Shown piece by piece: positions 13,777-22,200 of a stretch of 24,871 nt of DNA. The position numbers and the translations under genes are program-made. This stretch comes from an uncultured Akkermansia sp. Lineage in GTDB: Bacteria > Verrucomicrobiota > Verrucomicrobiia > Verrucomicrobiales > Akkermansiaceae. Each line of letters begins with the position of its first letter. Position 1 is the stretch's first letter. The stretch covers positions 1 to 24,871 of the forward strand of contig CAJGCY010000024.1 of NCBI GenBank assembly GCA_904501955.1, given 5' to 3'. A model generated the notes under the pieces. That model was not told where the DNA came from, did no database searches, and worked only from the letters and a program-made list of their open reading frames with translations.

Positions 13777-15054
13777 CGGGGCCCAGGGGGCTGTGGCATC
13801 GCGGTAGATGGCGCGGAGCGCCGGTTTTTTGTCTGCCGTTTGCAGGTGAATGCCGCTGCGCGTGCTGCGCGGGGCGGGGGCTATGGCTTCGCCGATGAGC
13901 TGTGCGCCCAGCCACACGTAGTAGCCTGCGGGTATCTTGCGGGAGGCGTCACCGGGGTGGTACACCACGCGCAAGCGCCCTGCGGTGGTGCCGCAATCCG
14001 TGGCGTACAGCATGGCGCCGTTTGCCAGTATGCCCTCCGTGGTGAGCTGCAGCTCGCATTGCCCCACGGAGTCGCACAGGCTGAGGCTGTGCCCCGCTGC
14101 GGGCAGCTCGATTTCCGCCGTGTAGCCGCGCTCATGGCTGAGGGGGCGCATCTCGCGCGTGTCGTGCTGCGCAAAGTCCGCCGCAGCCTTGCGGGGCAAT
14201 CCCGCCGTGCGCCCGGGCAAGCCCATGCCCTTGGCCAAGTTCCCCGCGATGAGCAGGTTACCCTGCGCGGTGGGGTGCGCCCAGTCCATCATCATGCTCG
14301 GGTGTGCGCCGCCCACGGTCTTGCCCGTGGTGTCCTGCAAGCCGTGGTTAATGCAGATGTAGTGCACATGCGCCCCCGTGGCGCGGTATTGCTCCGCTTT
14401 GGCCTGCAACAAGGTGTTGTAGGCATCGATGCGAACGGCGGGCAGCTTATCCTTGCAGTAGGGTACGCTCATCAGGTAGATGTTTGCTTGCGGCTGCTTG
14501 CTCAGCGCGGCTTGCAGCAGCGTCTCCACATCCGCCAGCAGGTCCTGCGGGGCGCGTTTCATGTTCAGGTCATTCGTCCCCAGCATGAGGGTGAAGGTGT
14601 GCGGGGCAAACACCTCGCCCGCATAGCTGCCGCGCTTGCCTTGTGCGTCCGGGGTGAGCTCCGTGCTCAGCCCCAGCCAGTTGTGGATGTTGCTGCGCTT
14701 CATGCTGGTGGGGCGGCCGGCGTTGTCCGTGTGGTAATGTCGCTCAAAGGTGCCCACGCCCGCCAGTTCGCGTGCCTGCACGTTGAACTGGGCACAGTGC
14801 TCGTTGTCAAACACGCCGCCGTTGTACTCCGCGCTGTCGTGTCCGGCGTAAAAGCATGTTTTGCGACAGCCCACGGCATCATACGCTATGCCATTGTCGA
14901 TGAGAATCTTCTGGAAGTGCCAGCGGTAGGAGTACTCATGCGTGCCGTGGGTGATGGAGTCACCGATGGCCATCCAATCCCCCAAATCCTGCTCCGCTGC
15001 ACTCAGCGGCAGCAGGTTCAGCGCCAGCAGGGCGTATAGGGTGCCTTTTTTCAT
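13768..15054 (-). CDS. Secreted SGNH/GDSL hydrolase
   Basis: 428 residues from MKKGTLYALLALNLLPLSAAEQ, a good signal peptide; an earlier in-frame start would overlap the previous gene without adding a domain. SGNH catalytic blocks are present: AIGDSITHG with nucleophile Ser33, LMLGTNDLN with Asn161, and DWAHPTAQG with Asp257/His260. A beta-rich C-terminal domain (about 300-428) follows, ending with a carbohydrate-module-like GYYVWLGAQLIGEAI. The family includes sialate and xylan O-acetyl esterases, so deacetylation of a host or dietary glycan is a reasonable inference. It is a clear paralogue of the PEP-CTERM esterase at 19291-22851 (shared SYRWxFxKIL, GRTAGLxR, GYYVWLG). It starts 20 bases after the aldo/keto reductase, so is probably cotranscribed with it. 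Its stop codon comes from a repeat-element end. Confidence 0.85.
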   Translation of the reverse strand: MKKGTLYALLALNLLPLSAAEQDLGDWMAIGDSITHGTHEYSYRWHFQKILIDNGIAYDAVGCRKTCFYAGHDSAEYNGGVFDNEHCAQFNVQARELAGVGTFERHYHTDNAGRPTSMKRSNIHNWLGLSTELTPDAQGKRGSYAGEVFAPHTFTLMLGTNDLNMKRAPQDLLADVETLLQAALSKQPQANIYLMSVPYCKDKLPAVRIDAYNTLLQAKAEQYRATGAHVHYICINHGLQDTTGKTVGGAHPSMMMDWAHPTAQGNLLIAGNLAKGMGLPGRTAGLPRKAAADFAQHDTREMRPLSHERGYTAEIELPAAGHSLSLCDSVGQCELQLTTEGILANGAMLYATDCGTTAGRLRVVYHPGDASRKIPAGYYVWLGAQLIGEAIAPAPRSTRSGIHLQTADKKPALRAIYRDATAPWAPSR

Positions 15055-15074
15055 GATTTCAGCCGTTCTGCGGG

Positions 15075-16031
15075 TTAACCGATAGCCTCCAGCACATCCT
15101 GCGGCAGCGGGGCTTGGCCTGCTGCTGCTGCACATTGCTCCAGCTGAGCCACGGTGCGTGCGCCAATCAGCACGGAGGTCACTTCCTCACGGCGCAGCAG
15201 CCAGCGCAGCGCCAGCTCCGTGAGCGGTATGCCCGCAGCGGAGGCGATATTCTGCAGCTGCTGCACGCGCTCCGCGTCTGCCTGCACTTTTTCCGCATTC
15301 AGGAAGACGGAGCTCGTATCCGCCGCGCGCGATACGCTCGGCAGCTTGCCGCCCAAGTATTTGCCCGTCAGCATGCCCTGAGCCAGCGGTGAGAAAACGA
15401 TGCAGCCCGTTTGCTCCTGCGCCACGGTGGGCAGCACCTCCGCCTCGCAGGCGCGGTCGAGCAGGTTGTAGCGTATTTGGTGCAGCAGGCAGGGCACTTT
15501 TTCCTCTCGCAGCATGGCGCAGGCCTGTTGGAACAGCGCGGGCGGGTATTTGGAGAGCCCGATGTAAAGCGCTTTGCCACTGCGGACGATGTCCACCAGC
15601 GCGCCGATGGTCTCCTCCAGCGGCGTGTTCGGATCCGGGCGGTGGTGGTAGAACACGTCCACATAATCCAGCTGCATGCGGCGCAAGCTCTGGTTCAGCC
15701 CTGAGATGAGGTGCTTGCGTGAGCCCCAGTCGCCGTACACGCCCGGCCACATCAGGTGCCCCGCCTTGGTGGAGATGAACATCTCATCTCGCTGGGCGGC
15801 AAAATCACGCTTCAGCAAGCGCCCGAAGCACTCTTCCGCGCTGCCGGGGGGCGGTCCGTAGTTGTCCGCCAAGTCAAAATGGCACACTCCCAGCTCCAGC
15901 GCTTTGCCTACCATGGCGCGGCACTCGGCCTCATCCGCACCGCCACCGAAGTTGTGCCACAAACCCAATGAAATTTCCGGCAGCAGAATACCGCTGCGCC
16001 CGCATCGTCTGTATGTCATGCCCGTTGTCAT
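15075..16031 (-). CDS. YghZ-type aldo/keto reductase
   Basis: 318 residues from the ATG of MTTGMTYRRCG. A longer TTG-initiated frame is rejected because that TTG is part of the -35 box. The sequence follows E. coli YghZ/Gpr (L-glyceraldehyde 3-phosphate reductase) closely: YRRCGRSGILLPEISLGLWHNFG, HFDLADNYGPPPGSAEECFGRLL, ISTKAG and FYHHRPDPNTPLEET. The catalytic tetrad Asp, Tyr (DLADNYG), Lys (STKAG) and His (YHHR) is complete. It should reduce small aldehydes with NADPH in the cytoplasm, for example for methylglyoxal or glyceraldehyde-phosphate detoxification. The promoter is near-consensus and the leader only about 4 nt. It heads a unit with the SGNH hydrolase; that pairing has no obvious metabolic logic. 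Confidence 0.9.
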   Translation of the reverse strand: MTTGMTYRRCGRSGILLPEISLGLWHNFGGGADEAECRAMVGKALELGVCHFDLADNYGPPPGSAEECFGRLLKRDFAAQRDEMFISTKAGHLMWPGVYGDWGSRKHLISGLNQSLRRMQLDYVDVFYHHRPDPNTPLEETIGALVDIVRSGKALYIGLSKYPPALFQQACAMLREEKVPCLLHQIRYNLLDRACEAEVLPTVAQEQTGCIVFSPLAQGMLTGKYLGGKLPSVSRAADTSSVFLNAEKVQADAERVQQLQNIASAAGIPLTELALRWLLRREEVTSVLIGARTVAQLEQCAAAAGQAPLPQDVLEAIG

Positions 16032-16041
16032 CTTGCTAGGG

Positions 16042-16070
16042 ATTGTATAGTCCCCGCCCGCCGTTGTCAA
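16042..16070 (-). promoter_or_regulatory. Strong near-leaderless promoter of the aldo/keto reductase
   Basis: TTGACA (16065-16070, perfect) and TACAAT (16042-16047, 5 of 6) are 17 bases apart on the minus strand. Predicted start near 16035, four bases before the ATG at 16031. It is the best promoter match in the window. Confidence 0.75.
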
Positions 16071-16091
16071 GCAACACTTGTCCCCGCCCGC
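16050..16091. promoter_or_regulatory. Direct repeats spaced 30 bp around the -35 box
   Basis: GTCCCCGCCCGC occurs exactly at 16050-16061 (inside the promoter spacer) and 16080-16091 (just upstream of the -35), 30 bases apart or about three helical turns. This placement fits a two-site operator for a repressor of the reductase gene; no regulator gene is visible nearby. Confidence 0.4.
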
Positions 16092-16128
16092 GGAATAATT
16101 AACAGAGGGGGGGGGAGATTATATGTCC

Positions 16129-16578
16129 GTGAGATAAATCGGAAGTTGAAGCCCCGAAAGGGGCGTTTTCGTGTGAGCCCGAAAGGGCGAACGTTCACGT
16201 GAGCGACAGCGAGCGTTCGCGCGCAGGGGCGCAAGCCCCAAGCGTTCGTGTGAGCGTTAGCGAGCGTTCGCGTGAGCCGTAGGCGCCAGCCACGGCGTAG
16301 CAAGCGAGCGCAGCGAGACGCGAAGCGGAGCTCCGAGCCGGGGTGGGCGCGTGTTTTTGGTGTTTGCGGCATTTTGAAACAATACCGTATTCCGAGCCTC
16401 GCTTTATGTCACCCCTCTGGGGTTCGCATTTGTTTTTTGGGGGCGGTTCCCGGGGTTCCGCCCCTTACGGGGCTCCACCGCGGGCTATTATATGGCGCCC
16501 CTCCGGGGCTCCGAATTAGGCTCGCTTGCGCTCGCAAATTATACAAAAAACACCCCTTCAACTTCCGATTTACCTCAC
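16129..16578. repeat. TIR-bounded interspersed repeat, about 450 bp
   Basis: The ends GTGAGATAAATCGGAAGTTG (from 16129) and CAACTTCCGATTTACCTCAC (to 16578) are inverted copies. The interior is full of short hairpins (GCCCCGAAAGGGGC, repeated GTGAGC and GCGAGCGTTCG boxes) and has no convincing gene. The right half matches 24410-24640 almost base for base, including CATTTTGAAACAAT, GGGGTTCGCATTT and GGTTCCCGGGGTTCCGCCCC. With 16579-16635, where I see nothing further, it fills the gap between the reductase and the sulfatase. Confidence 0.8.
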
Positions 16579-16635
16579 TGCCTGAATAAACCGCCGCTCC
16601 TCCGTAAAACCGCAAAGATGATGCCGCCTCCCCGC

Positions 16636-16672
16636 AACAAAAACGCTCGCTTGCGGGGGTGCAGGCGAGCGT
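16636..16672 (-). terminator. Intrinsic terminator of the sulfatase gene
   Basis: A 12-bp stem pairs ACGCTCGCTTGC (16643-16654) with GCAGGCGAGCGT (16661-16672) around a six-base loop. On the minus strand it is followed by TTTTTGTT. It lies 32 bases past the sulfatase stop. Confidence 0.85.
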
Positions 16673-16703
16673 GGTATGTCGGAAAAAACGCTGTGTTGGG
16701 GCG

Positions 16704-18956
16704 TTAGCGCAGGAATCTATCCGCCGGGATGAGTTCACGCGGCGTTTGCTTGCCGTCGTGCGGGCCGCGGTTCCACTCCAGCTTGAGGGAGCCGTCAGCA
16801 CCCTCGCCTTGCACCACGGTGATGGTGATGGGGTGCTTGCCCGCCTTCAGCGGAATACCCTTCTTGCCGGTCTTGGCGGCATCCAGCTCCACGGTGTTGG
16901 CCGCGGCGCTTTCCGTAGCGGTGCTGCCGGGCACATAGTTGAAGTCTGCATCCACCAAGTTGAAGTTGTGCAGCTTCACGAATGCCTTTGTGCCGGGTAC
17001 CTCGCTGAGGGTGAGGTAGAAGTGCCAGTGGTTGCCGTCATCCGGCACATCAATGTAGCCGGTGAAGGTGGTGATGGTGCCTGCGGGCAACACCGTGCTG
17101 TTGGGGTGAGCAATGGAGCGCACGGCATCCGCCGGCATTTCCGTGGCGGCAGGCACCCAAGGGGCGGTGGCTTTTGCCTGCTGCATGCTCAAGCCGTACA
17201 CGCCGGAAGAGTTCGGCGCCGCCACGGCGGGCACAAGGTTCATATCGTAGCTGCGGAAACCACCGCAGGGGTTGCGGCGGGCAGGGGCCTGCGGGTCGCG
17301 GTGGTAGTCATACGCGCGGCGGTTCCACAGAGCCATGGCGTTGAGTTGCTGCTGCATCTGCGGGCACTTGCTCTCGGGCAGCGGGGTGCTCTCATGCGGG
17401 TCTGCCTCGGTGTCGAAAAGCTCCCAAGCCTCTTGCCCCGTTTTCACGCCGGTGCGGATGGCCTTGAGCCAGCGGCTGCTGCGGTTGTCGAAGAAGATGA
17501 GCACCTGCTGCTCACCGCGCACGCGTCCCTTCTTGTCCGCCGTGTAGTCGCGGTACTGAGCCATGCCACCGCCGAAGGCGTATTCCGCGTACAGCACGCG
17601 CTGCGGATCGCTGCTCAGCGTGTCATTGCCCTGCAGCAGCGGCAGCAGTGAGCGGCCATCACAGCGGGCGGGCACGGGTACATCCGCCACATCACACACC
17701 GTGGCCATCCAGTCCTGGAACTGCGTGGGCGTGGTGCTCACCAGTCCGCCCTTAATCAGCCCGGGGGCGTACACCACACAGGGCACGCGCAAGCCGCCGT
17801 CAAACACATCGCGCTTAATGCCATCATGGTTGCCGTAGCTGCGGAAGAAGCTCGGGTCCTGCGCCGGGGCAGGGTGCCCATTGAATCCGCCCACCGCGCC
17901 CGGCTCATCATGGCAGCCGTTGTCGCTGGTGAAGATGATGATGGTGTTCTCCGCAATGCCGAGGTCCTCGCACAGCTGCACGAGGTCGCCCACGGCCTCA
18001 TCCACACGGGTAATCATGGAGGCATGGCGGCGTGCCGTCATCAGCTTGTGGGCGGCGCTGTCGCCGTAGCGCTCTTTGGCGTACTGCTCCCAAGCCTCGC
18101 GGTATTGCGGGTGAATGTAGGTGTCCCAGCTGTCGGGAGCGGCGGTGTTAATCATCTTGCCCGGGGTGCCCAGCCACTGCACACCACCCTTCAGACCGCC
18201 ACCGGCGGGGTATGCCCCGGCAGGAATGCCCAAGCGCGCATGCGGTGCCACATAAGTGAGCGCCAAGAACACCGGCTTGTCTTTGTCCGCCGCTTTCTGG
18301 TCCACAATCCACTTCTTGGCGCGCGCCGTGAACAAATCCGTGCAGTAACAGCCATCCAGCGCATCGGTAATCATCTCATCACCATCCCAAATAGCATTGC
18401 GGTGGGTCTCCGGGTCGGCATTGCTCTCCTCCTTGGCGTAGTGGCGGTGCCCTGCCAAGTGGTTGTTGTAGCCGAAGAAGAAGTCAAACCCGCGCTTGGT
18501 CGGCCAAGCAGGGCAGGTGCTCGGCGTGCCGCCGCTTTCCTGCCCGCCGCCGATGCCCCATTTGCCGATGAGGGCGGTGCTGTAGCCCGCGGCCTTCAGC
18601 ACACTGGCCAGCGTGTGGCTGTTCTCCAGCGCGGCGTCAAAGCTGTTGTTGCGGATGACCTCCGCATGCCCCTGGTGCAGACCCGTGAACAGCGAGGCTC
18701 GTGCCGGTGCGCACACCGGTGCGCAGGTATAGTGGCGCTGCAGCTGCGCGCCTTGGGTCGCCAGCCTGTCCAAGGTCGGCGTGTCGATGCGGGGTGTGCC
18801 TGCGTGCTCCGCGGGCTGGTTCAAGCCCAAATCACCCCAGCCCATGTCATCCACCAGCACCAAGATGATGTTCGGCTTCTGCTCAGCGGCCACTGCCGGG
18901 CTCATCCACCCCAAGCACAGCGCCATCAGCATTCCTGTAATAAATCCGCGTTTCAT
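16704..18956 (-). CDS. Secreted arylsulfatase-family sulfatase with PA14-like tail
   Basis: 750 residues from MKRGFITGMLMALCLG, a signal peptide. An earlier in-frame Met is rejected because it falls inside the promoter. The type I sulfatase signature is complete: metal-binding Asp36/Asp37 (LVDDMGWGD), the formylglycine motif CAPAR (82-86) followed by ASLFTG, IGKWG Lys132 and TSDNGCHDE. Activity needs Cys82 oxidised by a formylglycine-generating or anSME-type enzyme, not seen here. A C-terminal region (about 610-745; GYIDVPDDGNHWHFYL, LKAGKHPITITVVQGEGADGSLKLEW) looks like a PA14-type carbohydrate-binding domain. It probably removes sulfate from mucin or other glycosaminoglycan-like polymers in the periplasm or outside. 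It is flanked by repeat elements and transcribed alone, with its own promoter and terminator. Confidence 0.93.
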   Translation of the reverse strand: MKRGFITGMLMALCLGWMSPAVAAEQKPNIILVLVDDMGWGDLGLNQPAEHAGTPRIDTPTLDRLATQGAQLQRHYTCAPVCAPARASLFTGLHQGHAEVIRNNSFDAALENSHTLASVLKAAGYSTALIGKWGIGGGQESGGTPSTCPAWPTKRGFDFFFGYNNHLAGHRHYAKEESNADPETHRNAIWDGDEMITDALDGCYCTDLFTARAKKWIVDQKAADKDKPVFLALTYVAPHARLGIPAGAYPAGGGLKGGVQWLGTPGKMINTAAPDSWDTYIHPQYREAWEQYAKERYGDSAAHKLMTARRHASMITRVDEAVGDLVQLCEDLGIAENTIIIFTSDNGCHDEPGAVGGFNGHPAPAQDPSFFRSYGNHDGIKRDVFDGGLRVPCVVYAPGLIKGGLVSTTPTQFQDWMATVCDVADVPVPARCDGRSLLPLLQGNDTLSSDPQRVLYAEYAFGGGMAQYRDYTADKKGRVRGEQQVLIFFDNRSSRWLKAIRTGVKTGQEAWELFDTEADPHESTPLPESKCPQMQQQLNAMALWNRRAYDYHRDPQAPARRNPCGGFRSYDMNLVPAVAAPNSSGVYGLSMQQAKATAPWVPAATEMPADAVRSIAHPNSTVLPAGTITTFTGYIDVPDDGNHWHFYLTLSEVPGTKAFVKLHNFNLVDADFNYVPGSTATESAAANTVELDAAKTGKKGIPLKAGKHPITITVVQGEGADGSLKLEWNRGPHDGKQTPRELIPADRFLR

Positions 18957-18964
18957 TGCACCGT

Positions 18965-18993
18965 ATTCTACCTGTTTCCCCATCGCATTTCAA
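18965..18993 (-). promoter_or_regulatory. Strong near-leaderless promoter of the sulfatase
   Basis: TTGAAA (18988-18993, 5 of 6) and TAGAAT (18965-18970, 5 of 6) are 17 bases apart on the minus strand. Transcription would begin near 18958, only about two bases before the ATG at 18956. This position rules out the upstream Met at 18983 as the start if this promoter is used. Confidence 0.7.
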
Positions 18994-19054
18994 GCAAAAT
19001 TCGCGCTCCTCATTACCGCGGGATTTGGGGCGTTCTTGCCATATGTGCATTCCG

Positions 19055-19212
19055 CCCGATAAATCGGAAGTTGAAGGGGTGATTTGTAACATTCATCCAC
19101 TCGGAGCGAGGGACTTTAGTCCCTCTTATGGGTTAGCCTCGCGTGTGTTTATGGGACTAAAGTCCCATGCTCCGATATATTTTTGTTGCCGCTTCAATTT
19201 CCGATTTATCGC
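19055..19212. repeat. Short TIR-bounded repeat with nested palindromes, about 158 bp
   Basis: It starts CCCGATAAATCGGAAGTTGA and ends with the inverted TTCAATTTCCGATTTATCGC, the same ends as the larger copies. The interior is different: CGGAGC (19102-19107) pairs with GCTCCG (19169-19174), and inside these lie the palindromes GGGACTTTAGTCCC (19110-19123) and GGGACTAAAGTCCC (19153-19166). No gene is visible. It fills the gap between the sulfatase promoter and the PEP-CTERM terminator. Confidence 0.8.
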
Positions 19213-19227
19213 GCTGTTTCGCCATGC

Positions 19228-19259
19228 AAAAACCGCGTTCCTCGGTGTGGGGAACGCGG
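19228..19259 (-). terminator. Intrinsic terminator of the PEP-CTERM esterase gene
   Basis: CCGCGTTCC (19233-19241) pairs with GGAACGCGG (19251-19259). On the minus strand the stem is followed by five T residues. It lies about 30 bases after the stop at 19291. Confidence 0.85.
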
Positions 19260-19290
19260 GTGAAAATGATTTTGCTTGTTGCTGCGCGCG

Positions 19291-22200
19291 TTAGCGGCGA
19301 CGGCGGCGAGCGGCGAGGGCGGCGAGCGCCAGCAGGCTCAGCGTGGCGGTGGTGGGCTCGGGCACCATGGTGGCGGAGAGTGAAACCACACCGCCGTTGA
19401 AGCCCATCTCGTATGTATAATCCGCACTCAAACCGCTGAAGATGTCATCCGCGGGCAGGGTGGTGCCTGCGGTAATGTCCTCGCCATCCAGCTTGAGGGA
19501 GTCCACCCCGGTGAAGAGCTCGAGGCTGACGCCGGAGTAGAGCTTCTCCAGCATCTCCGGAGAAAGCCCGAGGGTCATGCCCGAGGCGAGCTCGACAGAG
19601 CTGCCCATGGCAAGGCTGCCTGCGAGGTTCAGGGTGGAGTCGGCGGAGAACTTGAGGTTGGCATTCAGCGTGGCGCCGGTGCCTGCCGTGAGGGTGCCTA
19701 CGGAGATGGTGGTCTCGCTGGCGGTGTTCGCCGTGCGAGCCTCCGCTGCCTTGAAGGCGCCGAATACCGTGTCGCTGTCCAGCGTAAGGGTGGCGAGTGT
19801 TGCCGTGTTACCCAAGATGACGGAGGTTGTGGAGCCGTTTACCACCTCGATGGCCTTCACGTCGAGGGTGGCAAGCACATCCACGTTCACATTATCGAGC
19901 GTCAGCTTCTCCGCCGTGACGGTACCGGAGTATTTGTCGAAACCGTCCGAGTAGGATGATGCGGTTACGTCTCGGAAGGTGACGGTATCTGCCGTGATGC
20001 TACCGTTATTGTTTGTGCCGATTTTAGCTTTGTTGCCTTCCACCGTTACGGAGGCTTGACCGCCATTGATGCGGCTGGCGTTACCTTTCACAATGTTTCC
20101 TTTGATAACGCCACCCTTGATGGTGACGGAGGTATCGCCGATGGCTCCACCGTTGCCTCCGGCATTAATATCTCCGGTGATGGTACCACCGTTGATGACA
20201 ATGGAGGCGCTGACTACTTTGCCGTTCGTTTTAGAACCGCCGATAACGCTACCGTTGACCGTTCCGTTGTTGATGGTGAGATTGACCTTCTCGATGACAC
20301 AGCCATTGTTAACGGTGCCACCTACGATATCGCCCATTACCTGACCACCATGTACAAACAAGTTGAAACTCTGGGCGTTTGCGTTGTTATATGCGCCGGC
20401 AATCGCAGCGGTTTGCCCACTGTATAGGCCATTGCCGATTTCGGCACCGCTTACCACTTCAAGTGTGAGGTTTCCGGCATCGGCTCCGTTCATCGTACCG
20501 AATATGGTGGACACGGTTTTTCCTGTGACCTGCACATTGATATCCCCGGAGTGGTTACAGTTCGTTATACCTGACCAGCCTGCTGCAGAAGTGAGCTTAA
20601 TCGTTTTCGTGTCGGATGCTGTGGAGTTTGTTACCAAATAAGCAGCGCTCGCTGCAGCTGTGTCTGTGGTTGCACTGTAATCAACGCCACTGGTATCCGC
20701 GGTGTTGACGCGCAGAGTAATCGGCATGGGCAGCAGCGAGGTGTTACTGACGTGACCGGATACAGCAGCAGCGTCTTGTTGAGTCAGGTAGGCATTTTCT
20801 GTGGAGACCATACCCTCCGTGGTGGGGGCATAGGCCGTGTCTGTCCAAGTCAGATTGTTTACCGTGCCGTTTGCTCCGGATGCGGAGATAATAATGCCGT
20901 TCAGCCCTTGACCCTCCGTGGCATTCAGGCCTTGACCGATGAGCATATCGCCGAGCCATACGTAGTAACCGCTCAGCACGTTGTCAGTGGTATTGCCGTT
21001 GTGCCAAGCAATGCGGATATTGCCCTCCTCGGCCAAGGTGGAATTATCCCAGCAGAAGAGGACATCGCTACCCCACATGATGTAGCCCTCACTGAGGTTC
21101 AGCGTGCCGCTGTTGGTGCCATCACCCAGCGAGATGCTCAGGGCATTGTCTGCGCTCGACCAGCCGTTCGCAGCTCCATCACCGAAGTTAGCGCTGAAAT
21201 CTACCGTGTAACCACCCTCCATGGTGAAGGCGTTTTCTCCATACAGGTATGCCTCACCTGCAGCCACGGTGCCGTTGGTGCCGACGGTGGCGCCGCTCCA
21301 GCTTGTGGTGCCCATGCGCTGCAGCCCTGCCGTGCGCCCGCCGATACCCATGGCCTGCGCTAAGTTGCCTGCCATGAGGATGGTGCCCTGGTCATTGGGG
21401 TGCAGGCGGTCGCCGGGTTTGTTGAAGAAAGCATCATGTCCGGTAAAGCACTTGTCTGAGGTGATGTCTACCATGCCGCGGGTTACATCCACATACACCA
21501 CATTGGTGCCGGTAGATGCTGAGTATGCTTTTGTCCACGCCTCCAAATTGCGATTGAACTCCTGAGCTGCGAAGTGGTCTTCATTGCGGTTGTGGTTAGC
21601 ATGAGCCCCCCACGGAGTGATGGACAGCATATAGAAGGTGTCGCCCTCGTTGCATACGTCGCTCACGATGGTTGCCATGGTGCCCCAACTTTCACCCTCC
21701 ACCCAGTTGTAGGTACCGGTTGTGGTGTCGTAGCTCACAGAGCCTCCCAACATTTTTTGTATTTGGGTGCAATAGGTATCCGTTGATACGGGGTCTGATG
21801 TGTCGGACAGCAAGTCATTGGTGCCCATCATGCAAAACCACGTGTTGCTATCGAAGCTCTCAGCTGTAGAAGCGGTGGAGTGACCACTGTAATTGACACC
21901 ACTGCTGTAGTTTTTGCCATCGACTGAGGCTGAGGTGCTACCGCTGATAATGTTGTGAGTGCGACCGGAGGCTTGGGCAAGGTGCACGTTGGCGAACTCT
22001 GCACCACCGTAGCTGCTGCCGGCGTCTTCTGTGTGTCCGGGGGTGCTGTAATATCCCTCACGCGGACCGACAATTTCGTTTTCAATGCCGTTATCCGTCA
22101 GAATTTTGAAGAATTGCCAGCGATAGCTCTGGTCATCCACACCGTGGGTGATGGAGTCTCCCAAGAAGGTAACGCGCCCCACCGTGGTGCCATCTGTACG

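Noticed and set aside
13618..15039. 473-codon plus-strand frame opposite the small SGNH gene
   Set aside because: No domain or signal peptide. The opposite strand carries a complete SGNH hydrolase with all catalytic blocks.
16067..16801. Short Arg/Ser/Pro-rich frames in the repeat elements, also at 24117-24772
   Set aside because: They recur because the repeats recur (NFRFIS, TSDLS endings are translations of the inverted ends), not because of protein conservation.
17826..19082. 418-codon plus-strand frame opposite the sulfatase
   Set aside because: It is a product of high GC and low stop frequency in the antisense of a sulfatase with intact CAPAR and Asp motifs, and it runs into a repeat element.
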